Below, one piece after another: positions 1 to 10,517 of a DNA stretch of 64,000 nt (positions are counted from its first letter, which is position 1; each line of letters opens with the position of its first letter). Source of the DNA: CAWIJJ01 sp963836405 (GTDB lineage: Bacteria; Acidobacteriota; Terriglobia; Bryobacterales; Bryobacteraceae); contig CAWIJL010000021.1 in the NCBI GenBank assembly GCA_963836405.1, positions 1 to 64,000 on the forward strand, written 5' to 3'. The notes under the pieces are model-generated. The model did no database searches. It was not told where the DNA came from and was given only the letters and a program-made list of their open reading frames with translations. The position numbers were made by a program, and so were the translations under genes.

Positions 1-1353
<1,353 letters not shown>

Positions 1354-1367
1354 ACGGAGCGGCGGGA

Positions 1368-2778
1368 ATGAACGTCGACGAGAGGCAGCGCCGCGCGGCA
1401 CGGCCGGCTGGTCCTCTGGACACCCGCTTGATCGTCGGCGACGGGAGTCACGTTTCACAGCGTCACCGAGCAGATCACGTCGATTGTGATTCCGACAGAG
1501 GTGCCATCGTTCTGGTTCTGGACGTTTTGCATCGCGCTGGTGGCGGTGCTCGGCGTTTCTGGTCGGGGTGACGGTGTCTCTTCGCGACGGGCATCGGCAT
1601 CTTCGGCAACAATATATCCGGTCGCATGGGCGTTTCCGATCACGAATTTTGTCTGGTGGATCGGAATCGGCCACGCCGGAACGCTGATTTCCGCCATTCT
1701 CCTACTGCTGAACCAGGGCTGGCGCAATTCGATCAACCGGTTCGCCGAGGCGATGACAATCTTCGCGGTGGCCTGCGCGGGTTTGTTCCCGCATATTTCA
1801 CCTCGGCCGGCCCTGGATCTTCTACTGGCTGCTGCCGTACCCGAACACGATGACCGTCCAGCCGCAGTTTCGAAGCTCCGCTGGTGTGGGACGTGTTCGC
1901 GGTTTCGACGTACGCGACGGTCTCGCTGCTGTTCTGGTATCTGGGGCTGATCCCCGATCTGGCGTCGGTACGGGACCGCGCCAAGAGCCGGATCGAGTAC
2001 ACGGTCTACGGCGTTCTGGCGCTCGGCTGGCGCGGCGCGTCGCGCCATTGGCGCTGGCACAAGACCGCGTCCAAGCTGCTGGCCGGCCTGGCAACGCCGC
2101 TGGTGCTCTCGGTGCACACCGTGGTCAGCTTCGATTTCACCATCGCGATTCTGCCGGGCTGGCATTCCACTATCTTTCCGCCCTACTTCGTGGCGGGCGC
2201 TATTTTTTCCGGCTTCGCCATGGTGCTGGTGCTCGCGATCCCGCTGCGCAAGGTTTATCACCTGGAGAACCTCGTCACGGAGCGTCACCTGGAGAATTGC
2301 GGCAAGCTGATGCTCGCCACCGGCCTGGTTCTGGCATACACTTACGTCATCGAGCCGTTCACCTCCTGGTACAGCGGCGACCCGTTCGAGATGTACGTGG
2401 TGCACAACCGCGCCACCGGACCGTTCGCCTGGACGTTCTGGGCGGTGATCGCGCTGAACGTCGCGATTCCGCAACTGCTGTGGTGGAAGCGCAACCGCAC
2501 GCACCCGATGATCCTATTTCTGATCGCGCTGGACGTGCTGGTGGGCATGTGGCTGGAGCGGTACATGATTATCGTCACCAGCCTGCACCGCGATTTCATG
2601 CCGTCGTCCTGGAACAACTTCAGCGCCACCGTCTGGGACAACGTCATTCTATACGGCTCGGTCGGCCTGTTCGTACTGCTATTCCTGCTGTTCGTGCGAT
2701 TCTTCCCGATGATCTCGATCTTCGAGGTCCGTGAGATTGCTGCCGTTTTCCAAGCCCGGCGGAGGGTCGGAGAAATGA
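1368..2778 (+). pseudogene. actC: Alternative complex III membrane subunit ActC (NrfD/PsrC-like), frameshifted
   Basis: ActC is the polytopic NrfD-family subunit that binds the quinol. Recognisable pieces include VTEQITSIVIP, NFVWWIGIGHAGTLISAILLL, SINRFAEAMTIFAVACAGLFP, WIFYWLLPYPNT, VWDVFAVSTYATVSLLFWYLGLIPDL and a long clean C-terminal stretch with several hydrophobic helices ending around ISIFEV. These pieces lie in different frames, so at least five small indels are needed between about 1440 and 1890, plus one near the end; the latter puts a TGA at 2776-2778 overlapping the actD ATG. The start ATG at 1368 follows a GGAG/GGCGGGA stretch. Membership in the act operon is certain from order and motifs; exact protein ends are not. 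Confidence 0.82.
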
Positions 2779-3326
2779 GCGCGCGCCCGAGAGCCTACGG
2801 CTTGGCTGCCGAGTTCGATGAGTCCCGAGCGACCTGGTCGCGGCGGCGCGTGCAGCGCGTGAACAGGGCTACCGCCGGGTGGAGGCTTACTCGCCGTACC
2901 CGATCAAGGAACTGGACGAGGTTATGCCGATGTGGAATCTGATCCCTCCGATCGTCTTGGCGGCGGGGATCGTGGGGGCGCTTCACGGCGTTTATATCTG
3001 CAGTACTTCATTGCGGCCATCGTCTATCCCCTCAACATCGGCGGGCGGCCCTTAAACAGTTGGCCGCCGTTTCATCGTGATCACCTTCGAGCTCACAATC
3101 CTGTTTGCCGCGTGTACCGCATTTTTCGGCGTGCTGTTCTTCGCCGGGTTCCCGGCTCTCTACCATCCTCTGTTCCGCATTCCGAAATTCAAACGCGCGT
3201 CCGACGATGGATTCTTCCTCTGCATCGAAGCGCGGGACGCGCATTACAGCGAACTCGAAACCGCTCGGTTCCTGCAATCTCTCGGAGCCGGTTCGCGTGT
3301 GGGAGGTAGACGATGAAGATGGGTAG
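2775..3326 (+). pseudogene. actD: Alternative complex III subunit ActD (DUF3341), frameshifted
   Basis: ActD is a small membrane subunit of alternative complex III with two helices, usually 170-190 residues. The expected layout can be pieced together: an N-terminal soluble part (YGLAAEFDE, then DLVAAARAAREQGYRRVEAYSPYPIKELDEVM), a first helix (IPPIVLAAGIVGAL), the conserved YPLNIGGRPLNSWP motif, a second helix (FELTILFAACTAFFGVLFFAG), then YHPLF and FFLCIEARD near the C-terminus. At least three frameshifts interrupt it, around 2825, 2995 and 3070, and a fourth near 3290 would give a VWEVDDEDG end typical of the family. The start ATG overlaps the actC stop. Confidence 0.8.
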
Positions 3327-3890
3327 GGTCGCGCTGCTTCTGCCGGCCGCTCTGGCATTCACCGGATGCCGGCAGGACATGTTCGATCAGCCTAAGTACC
3401 GCCCGCTTGGCGAAGAGCCAGTTCTATGCCGACGGCCGGTCGGCGCGGCCCGTCCCCGCGGGCACGTTCCAGTATCGATCAAGCTGATCACGGCGAGGCG
3501 GTTGAGCGCGGCACCATCAACGGCAATTTCGTCGCGAGCCATTCCTGTCGCGCGTAGACGAAGCTCCTGCTTAGCCGCGGCCAGGACCGCTTCAACATCT
3601 ATTGCAGCCCCTGCCACGGTCGCCTGGGCGATGGCCATGGAATGGTCGCAAAACGCGGATTCATCCAGCCGGCCAATTTGCACAGCGAGCGGGTGCGCAA
3701 TGCGCCACCCGGTTACATCTACGCCGTCATCACAAACGGCTACGGCGCCATGCCCGATTATTCGGATCCGCTTCCAGTCCAGGACCGGTGGGCCATCGTC
3801 GCCTATATCCGTGCGCTGGAATTCAGCCGTCGTGCGACTCCTGCGGACGTGCCTCCGCATCAACTCACCAGCCTGGAGAATGCGCGATGA
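3313..3890 (+). pseudogene. actE: Alternative complex III monohaem cytochrome c lipoprotein ActE, frameshifted
   Basis: ActE is the membrane-anchored monohaem cytochrome c of alternative complex III and hands electrons on to the oxidase. The N-terminus has a lipoprotein signal (LLLPAALAFTGC, cleavage before Cys) followed by MFDQPKYRPL. The haem motif CSPCH lies in the piece RFNIYCSPCHGRLGDGHGMV around 3590-3640, and the C-terminal piece GYIYAVITNGYGAMPDY supplies the distal Met, ending LTSLENAR at 3890. Several frameshifts between about 3410 and 3635 separate these pieces. The stop overlaps the actF ATG. Confidence 0.8.
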
Positions 3891-5076
3891 GCACGCCCTA
3901 CGACGCTTCCGCCGAATTGGAGCGGGTCCTGCGCCGCTGGCAGACGCCCGCGCTGGTGAGTCGGGGCCGTGCTGCTGGCCGTTTCCATCGCGGGTGCGTT
4001 TTTCAGTCCGGGCGATTTCTTCCACGGCTACCTTGTCGGATTTCTGTTCTGGCTGGGTCTGGCGCTAGGCTCGATGGCCTTTCTGATGCTTCAATACCTG
4101 ACCGGCGGCGCCTGGGGCATCGTCACCCGCCGAACTTTCGAATCGGCCACCGGCACACTTCCTCTTCTTGCCGCTGCTCTTCATCCCGCTGGCGTTTGGC
4201 CTTCCCTATCTCTACGACTGGGCGAATTCCGATCTCGTCCAGCACGACGACCTGCTGCGACACCGGGCCGCGTATATGAATCCCGCGATGTTTCTGGTGC
4301 GGGCCGCCGTCTATTTCGCCATCTGGATCGCGTTAAGTTATTTCCTGAACCGGTGGTCGACGGAAGAGGACGAGGAATTGGCCGGGCAACATCGGAAGCT
4401 TGCGCGCCTCAGCGCCCCCGGCCTGATCCTCTATGTCTTCACCATTACCTTCGCGGCGGTCGATTGGGCCGAATCCCTGCAAACGAAATGGTATTCCACG
4501 ATCTGGGGATTCCTGTTTGTAGCGGGCGAGTGTCTGACTGCCATTGCCTTCGCCATCCTCGCCATGTGGCTGCTCGGCAAGCGGGAGCCGATGTCGCGCG
4601 TCCTGAAGCCGTCGCATTTTCACGATTTGGGCAAGCTGCTGCTGATGATGGTGATGATCTGGGCGTACTTCTCGGTTTCGCAACTTCTGATCGTGTGGAT
4701 CGGCGACCTTCCGCACGAGATTTCGTTCTACCTGCCACGATTCGCAACTTCGTGGGGCTGGCTCGGAGTCGCCCTCATCGTGGTGCAGTTCTTCGTCCCA
4801 TTTCTGTTGCTCCTATCGCGGCCGTTAAAAAGGGACGCCGTCCTCCTGAGCGCGGTGGTGGTCATCGTTCTGTTCATGCGTTACATGGACCTGGTTTGGA
4901 TCGTGCTCCCCGGGTATCACGACCAGGGTTTTCAGATGACATGGATGACGGTCACGGCGCCGCTCGGCATCGGTGGAATCTGGTTGTGGGCGTTCCTGGG
5001 GCAACTTCCGAAACGGCCTCTGCTGCCGGTGAATGCTCCGGAACTCGAGGAGGCGCTAGCGCATGAAACAGAATAG
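3887..5076 (+). pseudogene. actF: Alternative complex III membrane subunit ActF (NrfD-like), frameshifted at its 5' end
   Basis: ActF is the second polytopic quinol-site subunit, a shorter relative of ActC. It starts MSTPYDASAELERVLRRWQ at 3887. The frame shifts near 3960 into VLLAVSIAGAFFSPGDFFHGYLVGFLFWLGLALGSMAFLMLQYLTGG and again near 4160 into a clean 302-residue stretch to 5076 with about eight hydrophobic helices, the conserved WANSD, the QTKWYSTIWG segment and an LPGYHDQG loop. After 4168 no further breaks are seen in the operon. The stop overlaps the next gene by 14 bases. Confidence 0.85.
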
Positions 5077-5635
5077 CGGCCGCGGCCTGTTGCGTCGTAT
5101 GGTGTCCCGAATCGGGCTGGCAGTAGGGTTCACCCGCGGTATTCCATTGGGACTGCGCGAGGCAATCGAGGGGCCCACCGAACCCGTCGATCCAACCACG
5201 CGATTCGAGAGCGGCGACCTCAATGCCAAGGCCGTCTTTCTGACGGGCGTGGGCGTTCTGCTCGGGGTTTGGGTTGTCGTGGTGCTTGTCTATCCGTACT
5301 TTACCTACCTCGCACACGAGGGGGCCGGGGGCGAAGCAGCCACAGCCAGAGCCGTGCGACGGGACAATTCGCTACCGCCGGAGCCGCGAATCCAGGCGAA
5401 CCCGACGTCGGACCTGAACCAGTTCCGCGCCTGGGAAAGAGACCAGTTGAACAGCTATCACTGGGTGGACCGTGCAAACAACGTGGTTTCCATCCCTATC
5501 GACCAAGCCATCAAAATCGTCGCGCAGCGTGGAATTCCTCCGCAACCGGCGCCTGATGCCAAGACATATTTCGATCCCCACGCCGGAACGCGCTTGACCG
5601 GATTCGAGGGCAAGGTGGAGCCAGAGCCAAGATGA
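5063..5635 (+). CDS. Single-helix membrane protein between actF and the SCO gene
   Basis: This 190-residue protein has a basic N-terminus, one hydrophobic helix at about residues 58-82 (FLTGVGVLLGVWVVVVLVYPYF) and a periplasmic tail with an RFRAWE/YHWVDRANNVVSIPID-like segment and a proline-rich end. A protein of this kind is commonly found between the act genes and the SCO/cox genes in such operons; from memory its function is not defined. It overlaps actF by 14 bases and the next gene by 4, so it is translationally coupled to both. It may help assemble or anchor the alternative complex III-oxidase supercomplex; that is inference from position only. Confidence 0.75.
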   Translation: MKQNSGRGLLRRMVSRIGLAVGFTRGIPLGLREAIEGPTEPVDPTTRFESGDLNAKAVFLTGVGVLLGVWVVVVLVYPYFTYLAHEGAGGEAATARAVRRDNSLPPEPRIQANPTSDLNQFRAWERDQLNSYHWVDRANNVVSIPIDQAIKIVAQRGIPPQPAPDAKTYFDPHAGTRLTGFEGKVEPEPR

Positions 5636-6462
5636 AATTTCTCGCAGTCATAATCGCAGTCACAGTGTTCGCCGGCAGCGCGCCGGGCGATACCCCTGAC
5701 AAGCCGCAGCTTCCCAAAGAACTGCAAGGCGTCGGTATCGACCAGCGCCTGAACGCGCAGGTGCCGCTCGATACGTACTTTGTCGACGAGTCCGGGCAGA
5801 GCGTGCGCCTGGGCGACTATTTCGGCCGCCGGCCCGTGATCCTCGCGCTGGTTTACTACCGTTGCACTATGCTGTGCAGCTACATCCTGAACGGGGTCGT
5901 CTCCGGCCTCCGTCCCCTGTCGCTGCGACCCGGCCAGGATTTCGAGGTAGTGGCCATCAGCATCGATCCTTCCGAAGACTCGCAGCTTGCCGCGGGCAAG
6001 CGCGATCATTACGCCGCATCGTACTCGCGGACGGGAGGAACCGCCGGATGGCATTTCCTCACCGGCGAGGAGAAGAACATTCGGGCCGTGGCGGACGCTG
6101 TCGGATTCCACTACCGGTACGACCCCAAGACCAAGCTGTTCCTGCACGGCAGCGGCGTAATGGTGCTCACGCCGAAGGGGCGCGTGGCGCGCTATTTCTA
6201 TGGCGTGGAGTATACGCCCAAGGATTTGAAGCTGGGACTGATTGAGGCTTCCGCCAACCAGATCGGCTCTCCAGTCGATCAGATCCTGCTGTTCTGCTAC
6301 CACTACGACCCGATCACCGGGAAGTACGGCGCTGTAGTGGTGAACATGCTTCGCATAGCGGCAGCTGGGGTTCTGTTGCTATTGGTAATAACTTTGACGA
6401 TCTTCTGGCGCCGCGATTTGCGGGCCGGCCGAACGGTGCACCGGGAGGCGCCAAACCTGTGA
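5632..6462 (+). CDS. SCO1/SenC/PrrC-family copper chaperone
   Basis: SCO proteins are thioredoxin-like, membrane-tethered copper chaperones that load the CuA site of oxidase subunit II. This 276-residue protein starts with a signal peptide (FLAVIIAVTVFAGSAPG), carries the copper-binding CTMLC motif at residues 78-82 and the expected His at 172 (FLHGSGV), and has the SIDPSED segment of the family. A hydrophobic helix near the C-terminus (LRIAAAGVLLLLVITLTIFW) is an extra membrane anchor. The ATG overlaps the preceding stop, and its own TGA overlaps the GTG of coxB, matching its role in CuA assembly. Confidence 0.93.
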   Translation: MKFLAVIIAVTVFAGSAPGDTPDKPQLPKELQGVGIDQRLNAQVPLDTYFVDESGQSVRLGDYFGRRPVILALVYYRCTMLCSYILNGVVSGLRPLSLRPGQDFEVVAISIDPSEDSQLAAGKRDHYAASYSRTGGTAGWHFLTGEEKNIRAVADAVGFHYRYDPKTKLFLHGSGVMVLTPKGRVARYFYGVEYTPKDLKLGLIEASANQIGSPVDQILLFCYHYDPITGKYGAVVVNMLRIAAAGVLLLLVITLTIFWRRDLRAGRTVHREAPNL

Positions 6463-7481
6463 ACTCGCTGGACCTGCTGGCGCAATCCGCATCCACCGTG
6501 GCCAATGAGTGGAACTGGCTGTTCTGGATGCTGGTAGTGGTCTGCGGCGCAGTGAGTACGGCCATCGCGGCCGTCATCCTCTATTGGGTCGTGCGTTATC
6601 ACCGCAAGAACGAGGACGAGCTGCCGGAGCAGATCCAGGGCAACATCAAATTCGAGACTGCCTGGACGGTAACGCCGCTCATCATTTTTCTGGGGATCTT
6701 CGGTTGGGGCGCCAAGGTGTACTTCGATATCGAGCGGCCCCCCGGCAACGCGCGCAACGTCTATGCCATAGCCAAGCAGTGGATGTGGAAGTTTCAATAT
6801 CCGAACGGCGCGCGCGAGATCAACACATTGCATGTTGCCGTAGGCGAACCGGTGAAGATCACGATGACTTCTCAGGATGTGATTCACAGCCTCTTCATTC
6901 CGGCCTTCCGCGTCAAGCAGGACGTGCTGCCGCAGCGGTACACGACCATCTGGTTCCAGGCCACTAAGCCGGGACGCTACCACCTTTTCTGCGCCGAATA
7001 CTGCGGCACGAAGCATTCCGGCATGATCGGATGGGTCTACGCGATGGCGCCGCACGATTATCAACTCTGGCTCGACCGGGGTGGGGCAGAGGGCTCGCTC
7101 GCCTCCACCGGAGAAAAGCTTTTCCACCAGTACGGCTGTTCCAACTGCCATCACTTCGACGGTCAAGGCAGATGTCCGGTTCTCCGCGACCTGTACGGCC
7201 GCACGGTCCGCATCGCCGGTGGCGAGACAGTCATCGCGGACGAGACCTATCTCCGCGAATCCATTCTGAATCCCCGGGCCAAGATTGTTGAAGGCTACGA
7301 GCCTGCCATGCCGAGTTTTGAGGGTCAGCTTTCCGAAGAGCAGATCGTGGCACTGATCGCCTACATCAAAGCGATTGGGCCGGCAGCCCGGAACCCAGCA
7401 ACCCACCAGTCCGGGTACCGTGCCGTCGAACTACGGAACCAACGAGGGGATTACCGGGCCTGGCGCTACTTCGAATTCTGA
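6459..7481 (+). CDS. coxB: Cytochrome c oxidase subunit II with fused cytochrome c domain (caa3-type)
   Basis: Subunit II accepts electrons at CuA. The 340-residue protein has two N-terminal helices (about 22-45 and 67-85), a cupredoxin domain with the CuA ligand run CAEYCGTKHSGM at about 178-189 and a later Met ligand, and a C-terminal cytochrome c domain with the CSNCH haem motif near 227-231 and a possible distal Met in AMPSFEGQL. A fused haem c defines a caa3-type enzyme. The start is GTG at 6459, overlapping the SCO stop. The last 35 residues are low in similarity to what I expect and may be a lineage tail. Confidence 0.95.
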   Translation: MNSLDLLAQSASTVANEWNWLFWMLVVVCGAVSTAIAAVILYWVVRYHRKNEDELPEQIQGNIKFETAWTVTPLIIFLGIFGWGAKVYFDIERPPGNARNVYAIAKQWMWKFQYPNGAREINTLHVAVGEPVKITMTSQDVIHSLFIPAFRVKQDVLPQRYTTIWFQATKPGRYHLFCAEYCGTKHSGMIGWVYAMAPHDYQLWLDRGGAEGSLASTGEKLFHQYGCSNCHHFDGQGRCPVLRDLYGRTVRIAGGETVIADETYLRESILNPRAKIVEGYEPAMPSFEGQLSEEQIVALIAYIKAIGPAARNPATHQSGYRAVELRNQRGDYRAWRYFEF

Positions 7482-7499
7482 AACGAGACCGGGAGCGCG

Positions 7500-9134
7500 A
7501 TGAGCACCACGATTACAAAGGTAACAGCGGCAGAGGCACCGAACTATCTGACGGAGCGGCGGGGGATTCTCTCCTGGCTCTTGACCACGGACCACAAGCG
7601 AATCGCACTGCTGTACATGTTCTCGGTAACCTTCTTCTTTTGTATCGGGGGTGTCTTCGCACTCCTGATGCGCCTGGAACTGATGACTCCGGCGACCGAC
7701 CTGGTTTCGCCGCATACCTACAACGAGCTGTTCTCGATGCACGGCATCGTGATGGTATGGTTCTTCCTGATTCCGTCCATCCCGAATACCCTCGGAAACT
7801 TTCTGATTCCGATGATGATCGGAGCGAAGGACCTGGCCTTTCCGAAGCTGAACCTGGCCAGTTGGTACGTCTTCATGCTGGGCGGCGCCGTCACGTTGTA
7901 TTCGCTTTTTCGGGGCGGCGTGGACACCGGTTGGACGTTCTATACGCCATTCAGCACGGTTTATTCCAACACCTACGTTGTCGCCACGGCGATGGGGGTC
8001 TTCATCTCCGGGTTTGCGTCCATCATGACCGGGGTGAACTTTATCGCTACCATTCACCGCATGCGCGCGCCGGGCATGACCTGGTTCCGGCTACCGCTAT
8101 TCATCTGGTCGCATTACGCCACCAGCGTCATCTTCGTCCTGGCTACTCCAGTCCTCGCGGTGACGCTCTTGATGGTGGCGGTCGAGCGAATTTTTCAGGT
8201 CGGGATTTTTTCGTCCTCTCTTGGCGGCGACCCGATCTTGTTTCAACACATGTTCTGGTTCTACTCGCATCCCGCGGTTTACATCATGGTTCTGCCCGGG
8301 ATGGCAGTCGTCAGTGAGCTTGTGGCCGCGTTCTCGCGCAAGTCCGTCTTCGGATACACATTCGTCGCGTTCGCCAGCGTCTCCATTGCCGTGGTTGGGT
8401 TCCTGGTCTGGGGGCATCATATGTTCGTCGCCGGCCAGAGCATTTACTCGGCAATGTATTTCTCGGTGCTTAGCTACATCGTCGCGGTCCCTTCCGCAAT
8501 CAAAGTATTTAACTGGACGGCTACCCTCTACAAAGGCTCCATTTCGTGGGATACGCCCATGCTGTACGCCATCGGATTCATCGGGCTGTTCACGATTGGC
8601 GGCATGACGGGCCTCTTCCTCGCCGCCCTTGGGATAGATGTCCATGTGACAGACACTTACTTCGTCGTAGCTCACTTCCATTACATCATGGTGGGTGGGA
8701 CTGTAATGGCATATCTCGGGGGGGTCCATTACTGGTGGCCGAAAATCAGCGGCAAAATGTATCCGGAGGGCTTGGCCAAGCTTTCCGCCCTGACGGTGTT
8801 CCTCGGATTCAACCTGACCTTCTTTCCCCAATTCGTGCTGGGTTATCTGGGAATGCCCCGGCGTTATGCCGCGTACCCGCCCGAGTTTCAGTACCTCAAC
8901 GTTCTTTCGACGGCCGGGGCGACGATACTCGGAGTCGGCTATCTCATGCCCTTGATTTATCTAACGTGGTCTTGGCACAAAGGCCCGGTAGCTCCGCCTA
9001 ACCCGTGGCGGGCGACCGGCCTGGAGTGGCAGACCCCGTCACCTCCACCGACGCACAATTTCGAGACCACCCCCGTTGTGACGCACAAGGCATACGACTA
9101 CGCCGGGATGAAGGAGGAACTGAGGCTTGTTTAG
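7500..9134 (+). CDS. coxA: Cytochrome c oxidase subunit I (A2-type)
   Basis: The catalytic haem-copper subunit, 544 residues with twelve predicted helices. Visible ligands are the haem a His in SMHGIVMVWFF, the CuB His and cross-linked Tyr in YSHPAVY (His257), the WGHHMFV His pair, and the haem a/a3 His pair in AHFHYIMVGG. The YSHPxVY form, in place of GHPEVY, marks the A2 subgroup in which Tyr-Ser replace the D-channel glutamate. It sits 18 bases after coxB and overlaps coxC by 8 bases. Confidence 0.96.
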   Translation: MSTTITKVTAAEAPNYLTERRGILSWLLTTDHKRIALLYMFSVTFFFCIGGVFALLMRLELMTPATDLVSPHTYNELFSMHGIVMVWFFLIPSIPNTLGNFLIPMMIGAKDLAFPKLNLASWYVFMLGGAVTLYSLFRGGVDTGWTFYTPFSTVYSNTYVVATAMGVFISGFASIMTGVNFIATIHRMRAPGMTWFRLPLFIWSHYATSVIFVLATPVLAVTLLMVAVERIFQVGIFSSSLGGDPILFQHMFWFYSHPAVYIMVLPGMAVVSELVAAFSRKSVFGYTFVAFASVSIAVVGFLVWGHHMFVAGQSIYSAMYFSVLSYIVAVPSAIKVFNWTATLYKGSISWDTPMLYAIGFIGLFTIGGMTGLFLAALGIDVHVTDTYFVVAHFHYIMVGGTVMAYLGGVHYWWPKISGKMYPEGLAKLSALTVFLGFNLTFFPQFVLGYLGMPRRYAAYPPEFQYLNVLSTAGATILGVGYLMPLIYLTWSWHKGPVAPPNPWRATGLEWQTPSPPPTHNFETTPVVTHKAYDYAGMKEELRLV

Positions 9135-9780
9135 CCCAAGCGCACTGATGCTGCGCGAGCAGTACGGCACGCCGGAACAGCAGCGGGAGACGGTGACCGT
9201 CGGCATGTGGATCTTCCTGGCCACCGAGGTCATGTTCTTCGGCGGGCTCTTCGCGGCCTTCTCCGTTTATCGCCTGTCCTACGCGCGTGGATTCAACGAA
9301 GGCAGCGCCGACATGAATATCCTGCTCGGCGCGATCAATACGGCGGTCCTGATCACCAGCAGTCTCACGATGGCGCTCGCGATCCGCAGCGCTGCCTTGG
9401 GCAAGCAGGTCCGAACATACCTATTGCTGTTCGCGACCGCCCTCATCGGGATTGTTTTCCTGGCGATCAAGTTCACGGAGTACTACCAGCACTACCAGAT
9501 GCACAAGGCGCCCGGAGTATGGTTCCAATCGGACAGCCCAGAAGCAGCCGCTATCGAGTTGTTCTACGTATTCTATTTCGCGATGACCGGACTTCACGCG
9601 GTTCACATGACGATCGGCATCGGGCTGGTTTGCCTGTTCGCTTTTCGCACCGCCGCCGGCTCCTTCAACTCGGAATACCACACGCCGCTCGAGGCGCTGG
9701 GGCTGTATTGGCACTTTGTCGATATCGTCTGGGTATTCCTGTTCGCGATCTTCTACATATCCGGGTTGCATAAACCATGA
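9127..9780 (+). CDS. coxC: Cytochrome c oxidase subunit III
   Basis: Subunit III (217 residues) stabilises the oxidase core. It has the family start region VGMWIFLATEVMFFGGLFAAF, the internal HYQMHKAPGVWF segment, FYFAMTGLHAVHMTIG and a final YWHFVDIVWVFLFAIFYI. I chose the TTG start at 9127 because GGAGG at 9113-9117 lies nine bases upstream inside coxA; the first ATG (9148) has no comparable site. The gene overlaps coxA by 8 bases and coxD by 4. Confidence 0.95.
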   Translation: MFSPSALMLREQYGTPEQQRETVTVGMWIFLATEVMFFGGLFAAFSVYRLSYARGFNEGSADMNILLGAINTAVLITSSLTMALAIRSAALGKQVRTYLLLFATALIGIVFLAIKFTEYYQHYQMHKAPGVWFQSDSPEAAAIELFYVFYFAMTGLHAVHMTIGIGLVCLFAFRTAAGSFNSEYHTPLEALGLYWHFVDIVWVFLFAIFYISGLHKP

Positions 9781-10070
9781 GCGGGCCGCCGGTTTCTCTC
9801 AGAGCCTATCTCCTCACGTATGCCGGGCTGCTTGCGCTCACGCTCTCGACTGTACTGATCGGCTATATAGACCTGGGATGGGGCAGCATGTTCGTGGCGG
9901 TCGTGATCGCGGCGGCCAAAGCCGCCCTGATTGCTCTGTTCTTCATGCACGCCCTTGTGGAGAAGAAACTAGTCTGGCTCGTAATTGCGGGGTCGGTAAT
10001 CTGGTTCCTGATCCTGGTGTCGCTCACCTTTGGAGATTATATAACCCGCGGGTGGCTTCCCTTCCCGTGA
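9777..10070 (+). CDS. coxD: Cytochrome c oxidase subunit IV (CoxD/CtaF-type, prokaryotic)
   Basis: This 97-residue protein with three hydrophobic helices carries the family signature AALIALFFMHALVEKKLVWLV in its second half. Subunit IV is an accessory that stabilises the oxidase. It is the last gene of the respiratory operon; the ATG overlaps the coxC stop (ATGA). No further gene on this strand follows until 13383. Confidence 0.9.
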   Translation: MSGPPVSLRAYLLTYAGLLALTLSTVLIGYIDLGWGSMFVAVVIAAAKAALIALFFMHALVEKKLVWLVIAGSVIWFLILVSLTFGDYITRGWLPFP

Positions 10071-10193
10071 GAGTAGAGTCTTCGAAAGCCTTTGCTCGGC
10101 GTCGCCGGAAAAACACGGCAGACGCGGGAATCAGAGTAGTTTGGCGGGCGGCGTGGCTACAAGGACCTTACGGCCTCTGCCGGGCCCGTACAC

Positions 10194-10227
10194 GGGGCGC
10201 AGCCAGTTGGCTCCGGGGCTGCGCCCC
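10194..10227. terminator. Strong GC hairpin between convergent coxD and the DUF1328 gene
   Basis: An 11-base perfect stem (GGGGCGCAGCC at 10194-10204, GGCTGCGCCCC at 10217-10227) encloses a 12-base loop. It lies about 125 bases after coxD and 13 bases beyond the stop of the convergent DUF1328 gene, so it could terminate both. There is no T-run on either side, so it could equally be a REP-like element; a search for copies elsewhere in the genome would decide. Confidence 0.45.
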
Positions 10228-10239
10228 TCCGGCAGGACG

Positions 10240-10401
10240 CTAAACAGCCCGCCTGCCAACGAACAGCCCAATCACGAAGAGAACGAGAGCAATCCAGAAA
10301 ATGATCTTCAAGATGCCCGCGGCTACGGCGAAGATTCCGCCAAAGCCGAGAATTGCCGCCACGATCGCGATTACCAATAGAATCCAAACCCAGGATGCCA
10401 T
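10240..10401 (-). CDS. Small DUF1328/YtjA-family membrane protein (53 residues)
   Basis: The minus strand encodes MASWVWILLVIAIVAAILGF, then GGIFAVAAGI and LKIIFWIALV, ending GLFVGRRAV. This fits the DUF1328 (YtjA) family: about 50-60 residues, two short helices separated by a GFGGI..AAGIAK-like turn and a basic end. In proteobacteria such proteins are membrane-bound and often stress-induced, with unknown role. A GAGGAG site lies upstream of the ATG at 10401. It is the last gene of a minus-strand group of small envelope proteins. Confidence 0.85.
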   Translation of the reverse strand: MASWVWILLVIAIVAAILGFGGIFAVAAGILKIIFWIALVLFVIGLFVGRRAV

Positions 10402-10517
10402 TTCACTAATCTCCTCTTATGTTTATTTTAACCGACGCTGTTGCTGCGAGTAAGTGCCCCAGTCTCTACATCGTTGTCTCGCCTCCGTCCGCCTGTTCGT
10501 CGTCATACTCCGTTTAC

